Of a DNA stretch of 64,000 nucleotides, positions 8,871 through 17,311 are shown in pieces. Position 1 is the first letter of the stretch. Each line of letters opens with the position of its first letter. The DNA is from Muribaculaceae bacterium. GTDB lineage: Bacteria; Bacteroidota; Bacteroidia; Bacteroidales; Muribaculaceae. Position numbers and translations under genes: made by a program. Under the pieces are notes generated by a model. It was not told the DNA's origin. It was given only the letters and a program-made list of their open reading frames with translations, and searched no databases. The stretch spans positions 1-64,000 of the forward strand of contig JAFQAS010000058.1 of the NCBI GenBank assembly GCA_017399915.1, in the 5' to 3' direction.

Positions 8871-9934
8871 ATCACGTAGAATTATTTGCAGGAATTGGTG
8901 GCTTTAGGCAAGCTATGGATTTAATATCAGCAGACCTCAAATTCCCTATTAAAACTATTGCTTATTCTGAATTAGACGAAAAAGCAATAGCCACTTATAA
9001 AGCAAATTTCGACACAACTGATGAAATTGCTATGGGGGACATCGTGAAATTTGTGGCTGATAGCAAACCGATCGAGAAATTACCTTCTTTTGAGATTCTT
9101 TCAGGTGGATTCCCGTGTCAAACTTTTAGTATGATGGGACACCAAGCAGGTTTTAATGAAGAAAGAGGTCAAATGTTTTTTAGAATAATGGATATTATTA
9201 ACAAAAAACGACCTCAATATGTTTTATTGGAAAATGTAAAAAACTTAAAAACTCATGATAGAGGAAATACTATCGCAGTTATTTCTACTGAATTAGAGCG
9301 TGCTGGTTATATAGTAAAATATGATGTTTTCAACACAAATGATTTTGGATTGCCACAAAAAAGAAACCGAGTTATTATATTTGCTCGTCTAAAGCAGTTT
9401 GGCGATTTCCAGTTTTCTTCTAATTTAGTTATTGAAGCTTTCAATCAGCTAAATACCAAACATTGTTCTCTGAATTTTTATAATTCAACTATTGATGTTT
9501 TAGAAAAAAATGTGGACTCTAAATTTTATCTATCTGAAAAGATTAAACCCACATTATTAAGTGATGGAAGCGCTGGATTCAAATCTAATTCAGATATTGA
9601 CCAAACTATAGCAAGACCCCTTACAGCCTCTATGCACAAAATGCACAGAGCATGTCAAGATAACTATTTTAGTGATATTTACATACAATCTCATGGAGCA
9701 ATTCGCCCATCTGAGAATATGAGCAAAGAAGAACTTGCTAAAATTGCCATAAGAAAATTGACTCCCAAAGAGGCATTCCTTTTGCAAGGATTCCCTCAAT
9801 GTTTTGCTAAAAATGCGTCTGTAGCAAAGGTTTCTAATGGAGCAATGTATAAACAAGCTGGAAACGCAGTTAGCGTTAATACTATATATGCAGTGTTAAA
9901 TTACTTAATTACGAACAAAATAATTCATAATTAA
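8867..9934 (+). CDS. DNA (cytosine-5) methyltransferase 2 of LlaJI-like system
   Basis: A 355-residue C5 methyltransferase clearly different from its upstream partner. Motif I is VELFAGIGGFRQA at residues 4-16, motif IV has catalytic C84 (GGFPCQTFS), motif VI is LLENVKNL, motif VIII is LPQKRNRVIIF and motif X is KQAGNAVSVNTIYAVL near the C-terminus. Its start overlaps the previous gene by 4 nt (ATGA), and the next gene starts 2 nt after its stop. It probably methylates the other strand of the same asymmetric site. All key motifs are present, so it should be active. Confidence 0.95.
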   Translation: MNHVELFAGIGGFRQAMDLISADLKFPIKTIAYSELDEKAIATYKANFDTTDEIAMGDIVKFVADSKPIEKLPSFEILSGGFPCQTFSMMGHQAGFNEERGQMFFRIMDIINKKRPQYVLLENVKNLKTHDRGNTIAVISTELERAGYIVKYDVFNTNDFGLPQKRNRVIIFARLKQFGDFQFSSNLVIEAFNQLNTKHCSLNFYNSTIDVLEKNVDSKFYLSEKIKPTLLSDGSAGFKSNSDIDQTIARPLTASMHKMHRACQDNYFSDIYIQSHGAIRPSENMSKEELAKIAIRKLTPKEAFLLQGFPQCFAKNASVAKVSNGAMYKQAGNAVSVNTIYAVLNYLITNKIIHN

Positions 9935-9936
9935 AT

Positions 9937-11679
9937 ATGGACGAAATTATAAAACATATCAATGACACAAACGCAAGTTTTCGCAGTATAAGTGCAGGAG
10001 ACGCTAAAAATACTGATTTGTTTCTTGATAATGAACATTATGAATTGTTTAAAGATGCTGGAGAACAAATTACAGTTCGATTTAATAAAGAAAATTTATC
10101 TCAAGCAATTTTATTTATTGCTTCTATTCTCCCTCGCAAGTATGACAATTCTTCTGTTCATAAAAAAATACAGTATTCAACTGAATTTGTTTTTGAACAA
10201 TTAGCCCTTTTAAACGGTTTCTTTACTATTGATGGGCGTAGTGTGGATTATCGCACACAAACTTGGAATGCAAGAAAAAATGTGCCAAAGAAAAACGGAG
10301 AGATAGATAGCAGATTTTATTTTAATGGTCTTTTAGAAGATGTAAGCTACACCAATTCTAAGGGAGAATTAGTAACATCTAAATTCACTATTCGAAATTA
10401 TCTTGCAGGTGGATATTCTAACTTGCACATTAAGAAGTCTTCAGATGGAATTTTTGATGTGATGATTACTAACACTTCTGAATATCTTAATGAAGATGTA
10501 TTTAGTGTCATTGACAAAGGTGTAGTTCTTCAGCAAATCTACTTTGGCGCACCTGGCACAGGCAAGTCATTCGCTATAGACAAAGTTGCAAAGAAGTATA
10601 ACTCGGTTCGCACGACATTCCACCCTGATAGCGACTACTCAACCTTCGTGGGGTGTTATAAGCCTTGCAAAAGTCCAATTAAGGATAAGTACTCAAATGT
10701 ATTGTTAGAGGAACTAATTGATAAAGCTAATGAAATTACAAGTCGCCCTGCTGGTGATAAAGTAGGATATATTATTGATTTCGTTACTCAATATGCAGAG
10801 CGCCTTTGTCAGATTGTAGAAGAAAATGACGACATCATTTCATTAAACAATCTCCTTAATAAAGTTTTAGGTTTCTCTAATGAAACATACCTTTCTAAGG
10901 TTATATCTAAAACTTTAGAAGAAAGAAATGAAAAGACCGAAATCACATATGAATTTAGGCCACAAGCATTTACTGATGCTTATGTAAACGCGTGGAAGAA
11001 TCTGGATAAACCATATTTCCTTGTAATAGAGGAAATCAATCGTGGAAACTGCGCCCAAATATTTGGTGACATTTTCCAATTGCTTGACCGAGATAGTGAA
11101 TCCGGAAAATCAAGCTACAAAATCACACCAGACAAGGATTTGCAGAGTTATCTTGCTACACAATTTAAAGACTGCGATATTGATGAAGATATAAAATCGG
11201 GCGAAAAAATGCAGTTACCAAGTAACTTGAATATTCTTGCCACAATGAACACAAGCGACCAATCATTGTTCCCAATCGACTCTGCATTCAAGCGTCGTTG
11301 GGATTGGAAGTATATACCCATAAATCCTACAGAAAATAAAGCATTCATCGTAGAAGAAAAATATAGCTGGAATTCTTTCTTGAAGATTGTTAATGACCAT
11401 ATAGAATCTGTAACATTATCTGAGGATAAAAAAATGGGTGCATGGTTTGTTAAGGCTGATGACAAGGGGTGCATTTCTGCTGAAAAATTTGTTTCTAAAG
11501 TAGTTTTCTATCTATGGAACGATATTTTCAAAGATTTCAGCCATGACGGAAATACTATATTCAAAGATGAATATAAGAGTTTTCACAAGTTCTTTAACTA
11601 TGACGGAAGTGTAAACACCGATACTCTAAATAAGTTCTTAAACTCATTTAATATAGCTCCAGAGATAAAAACTGAATAA
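9937..11679 (+). CDS. McrB-like AAA+ GTPase, LlaJI R1-type subunit
   Basis: The motor half of a two-subunit McrBC/LlaJI-class restriction enzyme. About 195 N-terminal residues form a likely DNA-recognition domain. Then comes an AAA+ module with Walker A GAPGTGKS (204-211), Walker B FLVIEEINRG (361-370) and the McrB-type signature MNTSDQS (437-443), where the GTP-specific Asn/Asp lie. The FKRRWDW arginine region is near residue 453. The length of 580 residues fits LlaJI R1 proteins. It sits between two C5 methyltransferases and an LlaJI-type nuclease subunit, the four-gene order known for LlaJI. The GTP preference is inferred from the family. Confidence 0.9.
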   Translation: MDEIIKHINDTNASFRSISAGDAKNTDLFLDNEHYELFKDAGEQITVRFNKENLSQAILFIASILPRKYDNSSVHKKIQYSTEFVFEQLALLNGFFTIDGRSVDYRTQTWNARKNVPKKNGEIDSRFYFNGLLEDVSYTNSKGELVTSKFTIRNYLAGGYSNLHIKKSSDGIFDVMITNTSEYLNEDVFSVIDKGVVLQQIYFGAPGTGKSFAIDKVAKKYNSVRTTFHPDSDYSTFVGCYKPCKSPIKDKYSNVLLEELIDKANEITSRPAGDKVGYIIDFVTQYAERLCQIVEENDDIISLNNLLNKVLGFSNETYLSKVISKTLEERNEKTEITYEFRPQAFTDAYVNAWKNLDKPYFLVIEEINRGNCAQIFGDIFQLLDRDSESGKSSYKITPDKDLQSYLATQFKDCDIDEDIKSGEKMQLPSNLNILATMNTSDQSLFPIDSAFKRRWDWKYIPINPTENKAFIVEEKYSWNSFLKIVNDHIESVTLSEDKKMGAWFVKADDKGCISAEKFVSKVVFYLWNDIFKDFSHDGNTIFKDEYKSFHKFFNYDGSVNTDTLNKFLNSFNIAPEIKTE

Positions 11680-11690
11680 ACTCAAGCTGA

Positions 11691-14012
11691 ATGAAAATCT
11701 TAATTGAGGGGCATTCCTACCAAGAGGCAGATGTAAGACCGATATTGAAAGGTTTTGAGCCTTTCAGCAAAGAAGGCAAAATATCGGTGAACTATGTCGG
11801 GTATTTCTATAGCAAAGAAATCTCCGATTGCATCTTCTTTCTACCTAAGGTAGTGATGAATGAAAACGGATATATTCTCCATAATGAGAAATTATATCCT
11901 GAAGACATTCTTGATTTAGAGAATGCTCTCGAAAATAAAAAACTTTCACTCACAGACTACCGATTTATTTATAATTTTTCGGTATGGATTTTCCGTGCCG
12001 TGAAAGAGTTTTACCGATTAAACTCTGATAGCGAGATTATTTTGCGTAAATCTTTCTCTCTTCTTGACCGTAGTCTAAACGAGAAAGACGCAACAATGCT
12101 TGATATAATTCTTTCGCTTATCAAGTTTAATAATGACAATCAAGATTTCTTTATGTTCACCATAAAGAACATTCACAGTGGTTACAATAAGATAAATTGG
12201 AATAAAACCATTTCTCGTAGCAATGCAATTATACAACGCAAGACTCCAATTTATCTCAATCCAGTAAACAAGAAAAAACAGATAAACTTTGACGAAGAAC
12301 TACTGATAATTTTCTTCTCCATTTTGTCGCATATTAGCAACAAATATGGTTTCACAACACCAATCAATTATAATTATGAATTGATTTCAAGTGCTGCTTT
12401 CGAAAATTATCTTGCAGGATATGGCAAGGTTCGTCTTCGTCAAATCAAATATAAGTACTTTTCTGACAAGGCTCTTATGCTTTGGGATTTGTGTTACGCA
12501 TACTTTGAGGCTTCCGATAAAATTAAATCTTCAGAACAAGACTGCGACTATTTACTCGCTAAAAACTTTAATATAGTTTTTGAAGCAATCATTGACGAAC
12601 TTATCGGAGATAATAAAAAAGACCTATCTAAAGAATTGCACGACCAACCCGACGGAAAAATCGTTGACCACATTTTCCGTTATAACTCTCTCACTAACGA
12701 TAACGATATTTACTATATCGGCGATAGTAAATACTACAAAATTGGTGGTTCGATTGGAGATCATTCTATTTATAAGCAATATACTTACGCTAAGAATGTA
12801 ATCCAATTTAATATAAATTGGTTTTACGAAGATAATGGAAGTGGAGTAAAGAATTATATTCGCTATCGTGATGATTTAACTGAAGGCTATAACATCACTC
12901 CCAACTTCTTTATTAGTGCAGAAATTCCAGAAGATTTGTCATATTCTAACGACAATCTAACACCACATAAATTGCCAAAAGGCAAAAAGGAAAAGCAACA
13001 CATCTTCCATTTTCCAAATAGGTTGTTCGACCGTGATACGCTTTGGCTATCGCACTATGATGTAAACTTCCTTTACATCGTTGCTCTATATGCTCGTGCG
13101 AATGATTTTGAAAAGCAGTCGTTCAAATCGTCAGTTAAAAATCAGTTCAAGCAACATATTATGTCATTGCTAAATGATAAGTATGAATTTTGTGTGCTGG
13201 AACCTAAAGAACAATATAGCTTGAAGCGTGCGATAGACATTAACTTCAAGCGCCTATATGGAAAGGTATTCAGCCCATTTGAAGATAAATCGCTTGTCGT
13301 TCTCTCACTTGAAAAGGACGCAGTTGAGAATACTCAAATTAAAGACGAAATCAAACCATACTTCTTCATTCACGAGGATTATAAGCTCGGCAACTCAATA
13401 GATGAAATATTGGTAGAGAAACAAACTGCTCGCAAGTCTTATACCGAAATTTTAGAAGAAGAAAATTTCTTCTCAGCACTTGCAGCTGAACCTGCTGAAT
13501 TATATAATGCTACTACTATTGAACGCATTTTCACAGATAGCTCGGTAAGTCGTGAGTCATTGAAATCGGAATATGATATTAGCGATTTTGAAATCAATGA
13601 AATCACTTCAATTGAAAATGAATTGGTTTTGGTAGGCTATTACAATGGCGAGAAACAATTCGCTGAGATAATTCGCAACCACCTATATTATGTGAGAACC
13701 GGTTTTCGCAGTGGTTCAATACAATTGGTTAGTGGATTTGAGGAGTGCAAATATCTTTTCTTACATTATAAACAAGAGAAATATATGTTTAAGTTGAAAG
13801 GTGTTGCCCCTAAGTTATATACCGGTAGCCAACTGACTAAAAAAGGATTTGATAACAAATCTCCTAAAGAAAGTTATCTCGGTTTTGAATTGGCAGACGA
13901 CAAGCCTCTGCAGTTTACCGATGTAGAACTTTCTGACGCAATAACTCGTGGCATAGGCAATAGAACTGCTGATAGCTACTTCACAACCCTAAAAGAACTA
14001 TTTGATGTTTAA
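11691..14012 (+). CDS. LlaJI-type restriction endonuclease subunit (R2, McrC-like role)
   Basis: A 773-residue nuclease partner of the upstream AAA+ protein. A PD-(D/E)xK-like core is visible as VDHIFR (D326) followed by YIGDSKYYK (D345, K347), a compact D...DxK arrangement. The N-terminal 300 residues and the C-terminal 200 residues (LFLHYKQEKYMFKLKG, KSPKESYLGFEL) have no motif that I can name, but the overall plan fits the LlaJI restriction family. It begins 11 nt after the AAA+ gene and is followed after 3 nt by a tiny cysteine-rich frame. The product should cut DNA lacking methylation when driven by the GTPase. Specificity and cleavage position are unknown. Confidence 0.8.
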   Translation: MKILIEGHSYQEADVRPILKGFEPFSKEGKISVNYVGYFYSKEISDCIFFLPKVVMNENGYILHNEKLYPEDILDLENALENKKLSLTDYRFIYNFSVWIFRAVKEFYRLNSDSEIILRKSFSLLDRSLNEKDATMLDIILSLIKFNNDNQDFFMFTIKNIHSGYNKINWNKTISRSNAIIQRKTPIYLNPVNKKKQINFDEELLIIFFSILSHISNKYGFTTPINYNYELISSAAFENYLAGYGKVRLRQIKYKYFSDKALMLWDLCYAYFEASDKIKSSEQDCDYLLAKNFNIVFEAIIDELIGDNKKDLSKELHDQPDGKIVDHIFRYNSLTNDNDIYYIGDSKYYKIGGSIGDHSIYKQYTYAKNVIQFNINWFYEDNGSGVKNYIRYRDDLTEGYNITPNFFISAEIPEDLSYSNDNLTPHKLPKGKKEKQHIFHFPNRLFDRDTLWLSHYDVNFLYIVALYARANDFEKQSFKSSVKNQFKQHIMSLLNDKYEFCVLEPKEQYSLKRAIDINFKRLYGKVFSPFEDKSLVVLSLEKDAVENTQIKDEIKPYFFIHEDYKLGNSIDEILVEKQTARKSYTEILEEENFFSALAAEPAELYNATTIERIFTDSSVSRESLKSEYDISDFEINEITSIENELVLVGYYNGEKQFAEIIRNHLYYVRTGFRSGSIQLVSGFEECKYLFLHYKQEKYMFKLKGVAPKLYTGSQLTKKGFDNKSPKESYLGFELADDKPLQFTDVELSDAITRGIGNRTADSYFTTLKELFDV

Positions 14013-14015
14013 GCT

Positions 14016-14177
14016 ATGGCGGACGAGTTAAATGAATATTTAGAATGTACTTGTGGGCGTTGTGATGACGGCAAATGCCAATGTTGCGAATGCGAGAACG
14101 AACACCCACAAGTAGCTACATCATACGAAGAAATAAATTACGATGATTACATTGACAATCTAAACGATTGGGATTGA
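14016..14177 (+). CDS. 53-residue acidic cysteine-rich protein, function unknown
   Basis: The frame starts with ATG 3 nt after the stop of the restriction subunit and ends with TGA, giving MADELNEYLECTCGRCDDGK and on to DWD. It has seven Cys within 16 residues (C11, C13, C16, C21, C23, C24, C26), then an Asp/Glu/Asn/Tyr-rich acidic tail. Such clustered Cys suggest metal (zinc) binding. The tight spacing implies co-translation with the restriction-modification genes. It is too short for standard ORF cut-offs. Possible roles are a regulator, an inhibitor or a structural subunit; none is shown. It could be a chance frame, but the Cys bias argues against that. Confidence 0.6.
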   Translation: MADELNEYLECTCGRCDDGKCQCCECENEHPQVATSYEEINYDDYIDNLNDWD

Positions 14178-14293
14178 TTATGATTCTTTTAATCAAATAT
14201 AACTCTCAATAATATGTACACATCTGTAATTTAGTCATATAATTAATTTATAGCGAACTGTTAAACAATTACTTTAATTAAATAAATTTCATA

Positions 14294-15265
14294 ATGAAGT
14301 TATCTTTAGATGTTTTTATTTTTCAATTGCAAAAGAAACTGAATAATAAATACCAATTAGAGCCTGTCGATTTTAATGAAGCATATAGTAAATTCGACAA
14401 TCTATCAGAAAATCATAAAGGCCTTAATTCCTTTTTGTCGGAATTGATATTTCAAGCAGATACGACTTTTAAATTAAACTCAGATAATTCCAAAGCATTT
14501 TCTTTTGACTCTGCAAATAATATTAAGATTAATTCAGAACGCAATACTATTTCTGGCAAATTTATTGGAGGAAATACAGGAATCAAGGTAGATGTTTATT
14601 CTAACACAGATTCTAGTAAGATTACTCATACTATTGAACCTACAGAAGTTTCTTCATTAAAATTTTTCTTTAAGTTTTGGATGCCGAAAGACTTTAATAC
14701 AGGAATTTTAATTGTTCAACGTTATTCACAACATACTTGTTTAGCTTTATTTAAAGACCATTTATCTGCAACATTTAAAAAGTTGGGATATAGGTTTGTT
14801 GTGCATAAATTTGTACCCAAAGATATTAGAGATAAATTTAAACAAAATTGTAGCATTTATGAAATCAAAATTGCAAACAAACAAGATTTAGATTCAGACT
14901 TAAAACCAAAATTAGATTTACTTAGTACTAGCAAATTCAGTCGGACAATATCTAATATATCACTTTCATTAAGTCAACTTATTACTGATAAAGTATATCA
15001 GAACAAAGTATCTGAAGAAATTAAAGAATTAGAGCCTAATTATGATCCATCATTACACAACCTAAAATATTTTTATATTGACAATTCAGGACAGAAAGCG
15101 TCATCTTCATCTGAAGAAATAGAATGTCTTTTACCATCTGTAAATTTAGGTGTAACTTGCAGCAATTCTGACGGAAGTCTCAATTGGGAAGAAATTGAGA
15201 AAGTTGCAGATAATTATATTGCATTAATAAAAAATGACCTAAATTATTCAGTTAAAGAACAATGA
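14294..15265 (+). CDS. Unrecognised soluble protein, first gene of a two-gene defence-like module
   Basis: A 323-residue protein with no signal peptide or membrane helix; I do not recognise the family. The centre (about 115-180) looks like a folded core (LKFFFKFWMP, GILIVQRYSQHTCLALFKDHL, YRFVVHKFVPKDIRDKF). This recalls phage-exclusion proteins in which a conserved ILIVQR-like strand precedes a KxFxPKDI segment, but I cannot name a domain. The C-terminal 60 residues are polar and acidic. Its last 4 nt (ATGA) overlap the start of a four-helix membrane protein. The arrangement, soluble protein of about 300 residues then small membrane protein, resembles lambda RexA/RexB in order and topology, and Kiwa (KwaA/KwaB) in reverse order. 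Codon use is very AT-rich, as in the island. Confidence 0.75.
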   Translation: MKLSLDVFIFQLQKKLNNKYQLEPVDFNEAYSKFDNLSENHKGLNSFLSELIFQADTTFKLNSDNSKAFSFDSANNIKINSERNTISGKFIGGNTGIKVDVYSNTDSSKITHTIEPTEVSSLKFFFKFWMPKDFNTGILIVQRYSQHTCLALFKDHLSATFKKLGYRFVVHKFVPKDIRDKFKQNCSIYEIKIANKQDLDSDLKPKLDLLSTSKFSRTISNISLSLSQLITDKVYQNKVSEEIKELEPNYDPSLHNLKYFYIDNSGQKASSSSEEIECLLPSVNLGVTCSNSDGSLNWEEIEKVADNYIALIKNDLNYSVKEQ

Positions 15266-15798
15266 AACTTTTAAAGGACACATTTTTACTCCTAAAAATA
15301 GGATTACAATCCTTATTTAAGAACTCTTCTGGTAGCTGTGAAACAAAGTTGTCAAATTTAATCGTTTTTATTTTAATTCCTATTCTAATCGGGATATTAA
15401 GTTACCAAAAGGCTTTTCGTATTGATAATAATTTAATAAGCGATATTTTAACTGTCATAAGTATTTTTTTAGCAATTACATTAGGTGTTATTTTTATAGT
15501 ACCTGAAAAGTTAGCACAAAGATTAGAGATAGATAAATCTCAAAATGAATCTAAAATAAATAATAGAAAAAGATATAAAAATTTTTGCAAATTATTTATT
15601 CAAAGATTGACATTTGTACTAATCCTTTGTGTAATTATGATAATGTCTACATTTTTGATGAAAATTTTTCCGTCATATATAGATAATGTAATTTCATCAA
15701 TTATATTAACATTATTTTCTCTATCAATTCTAACTATATTAAAACTTGTGATAGATATCTATATTTTTTTAATGGCTGATATTGACGACTTTATTTAG
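15262..15798 (+). CDS. Small four-helix membrane protein, likely effector of the two-gene module
   Basis: A 178-residue protein with four hydrophobic stretches at about 28-47, 58-80, 112-136 and 143-172, separated by a Lys/Arg/Asn-rich loop (SKINNRKRYKNF) between helices 2 and 3. No signal peptide or known domain is evident. It is translationally coupled to the preceding soluble protein through ATGA. By analogy with RexB- or KwaA-type proteins, it may form or regulate a pore in the inner membrane that acts when the partner senses infection. That role is inference from architecture and location only. A terminator follows at 15946. Confidence 0.75.
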   Translation: MKLLKDTFLLLKIGLQSLFKNSSGSCETKLSNLIVFILIPILIGILSYQKAFRIDNNLISDILTVISIFLAITLGVIFIVPEKLAQRLEIDKSQNESKINNRKRYKNFCKLFIQRLTFVLILCVIMIMSTFLMKIFPSYIDNVISSIILTLFSLSILTILKLVIDIYIFLMADIDDFI

Positions 15799-15945
15799 TA
15801 ATATACATAAGTCCCAGTCGTAACCTTTATTTATACCATCTTCAGGATAGGCATACGATGATGTGCTGTTGATTCTTGTCTTTGGCTGTTCTATCAGTAA
15901 AGCAATTGTTTAAGGGTTATTGTTTAGTGTTTAACGGAACTTTTA

Positions 15946-15973
15946 AAGAGTCACTTGGGTGGCTCTTTTTTTG
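15946..15973 (+). terminator. Intrinsic terminator ending the defence island
   Basis: AAAGAGTCAC (15946-15955) pairs with GTGGCTCTTT (15960-15969) with one G-T pair, loop TTGG, followed by a T-run to 15973. Confidence 0.8.
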
Positions 15974-16016
15974 TGGGTGAAAGAAGCGTTTTTAGGTGGT
16001 AGTATGTGGGGATAGT

Positions 16017-16868
16017 TTAGAAATCGATTGATTTGAGGTGGGAGCGTATGTATTTTTTTGTGTAGTGTTGGAAGTGCCACCATTCGAATCGGTAGGTGTC
16101 GAAGCCGGCTTTTTTCATTGCGTTGCGGAGGATTTGTCGGTTGTCGTAGGCTTCTTGGCTTAGTTTGCCTTTTTTGAGGTTTGATTTTTCGTTGTTGATG
16201 TGCGACATGTCGGTGAATTCGTCAAATCCGGCACCCATGTCGAGGGGTTTGCCGTTGTGCATGATTGTAACGTCGACGGCACAGCCATAGTTGTGGTAGC
16301 CACCGCCATTGACAGGTTTGGCCACATAGTCGGTGAAAGGAGTGCCTTGCACTTTGTTATACATCATGCGTTGCGCACTCAACGGGCGTGCTGCGTCGTA
16401 TATCACTAATGTGTATTCGGGATTTACCTCTTTGAGATATTTTTGAGCTTTAACAACCATCTTGGCAATCTCGGGACGAAGATATGCCTTGTGAAGATCG
16501 CCATACATATTTATCCCCATGAAATTGTCGGTAGAGGAGTATTTTAAATCAACCTGAATGGTAGGGTCGAGAGTTTGCACATCCACAAATCCCATTTCCT
16601 TGAATTTCTGGTCATATTCACTTGCGGTGATGGCTTTTTCTTCGGGTTGTACTTTTGTAATAGTGTCGATAGGGGAGTTTTTAGTTGAGTCGATTGTAGT
16701 TTGCATGGTGTCGATTTTAGTAACGATGCTATCGTTATTTGTAGTAATATTAGTTGTGTCGATAGTGGCTGATGCCGAGTTGGCTTCTTTTTGTTCGCCA
16801 TTACAGCTTGTGGCTGATAAGATAGAGCAACAAAGCAAAAGAGGGAGTGTTATTCTTGAAATATTCAT
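16017..16868 (-). CDS. VanX/DdpX-like D-Ala-D-Ala dipeptidase, lipoprotein
   Basis: A zinc peptidase of family M15D that cleaves D-alanyl-D-alanine. The start at 16868 is preferred over 16892 because the next residues (NISRITLPLLLCCSILSATSC) then form a lipoprotein signal with the lipid Cys near residue 22. A Thr/Asp/Asn-rich linker follows to about residue 75. The catalytic domain has YDAARP (R161), the zinc ligands H192 and D199 in YHNYGCAVD, E262 and H265 in FEWWHF. All key residues are present. In vancomycin-resistant bacteria VanX works with VanH/VanA, which are absent here, so a role in wall recycling or D-Ala-D-Ala use is more likely. Confidence 0.88.
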   Translation of the reverse strand: MNISRITLPLLLCCSILSATSCNGEQKEANSASATIDTTNITTNNDSIVTKIDTMQTTIDSTKNSPIDTITKVQPEEKAITASEYDQKFKEMGFVDVQTLDPTIQVDLKYSSTDNFMGINMYGDLHKAYLRPEIAKMVVKAQKYLKEVNPEYTLVIYDAARPLSAQRMMYNKVQGTPFTDYVAKPVNGGGYHNYGCAVDVTIMHNGKPLDMGAGFDEFTDMSHINNEKSNLKKGKLSQEAYDNRQILRNAMKKAGFDTYRFEWWHFQHYTKKYIRSHLKSIDF

Positions 16869-16910
16869 AATGATGAAATGATTAATATGCATTAAGGGGT
16901 ATTACATATG

Positions 16911-16940
16911 CAAAGTTATTATTTTAAATTTAATTGTCAA
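16911..16940 (-). promoter_or_regulatory. Promoter of the VanX-like gene
   Basis: CAAAGTTA at 16911-16918 is TAACTTTG on the minus strand. TTG (-33) lies at 16938-16940 with 19 bp spacing, close to the Bacteroidetes ideal. Confidence 0.75.
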
Positions 16941-17311
16941 TAAAATTTGATTAATTAAGAATGCGTGATGCTAAATTTGGGAAAAAATGAGAATAGGAGA
17001 TTTGTAGATGTAAATCGTTCATATTTAGATGGATGAGAGGGATAAAAGTCCGTGTTTGATAACTGAAATATTTAGAAATGTCTTTATTTGATAATATTTT
17101 GTCCTTATAAGATAAAAAAAAGAGTAAATTTTGAATTAAATTTGTAAAAATAAGGATATTATTAGGCAGAAAAAGTAATTAAATATTAATAATATAAACT
17201 AATCATTATGGCGTATCAAGAAGTTAAAACTGAAAATTATTGAACGCGTTTGTCAGGATAAAGTTTAAATTTTGCCTCAACCCTTTAAGTATAACTAAAT
17301 TAATTTTAAAT
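16941..17311. other. Divergent spacer with vestigial mini-ORF
   Basis: This AT-rich spacer has a forward TAAATTTG box at 17137-17144 that may serve the nucleotidase gene. It also has an 11-codon frame, MAYQEVKTENY, at 17208-17243. Nothing else recognisable is seen. Confidence 0.45.

Noticed and set aside
14294..15798. Naming the two-gene module Kiwa or RexAB
   Set aside because: Only size, topology and coupling match; gene order is opposite to Kiwa and no diagnostic residues were recognised.
188..15973. One integrated mobile element from the recombinase to the end of the defence island
   Set aside because: carB, a core gene with its own promoter and strong terminator, separates them, and no flanking direct repeats or transfer genes are visible.
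17240..17311. TTG start giving a 499-residue nucleotidase
   Set aside because: The first 24 residues are not signal-like; the ATG at 17312 opens a standard signal peptide.
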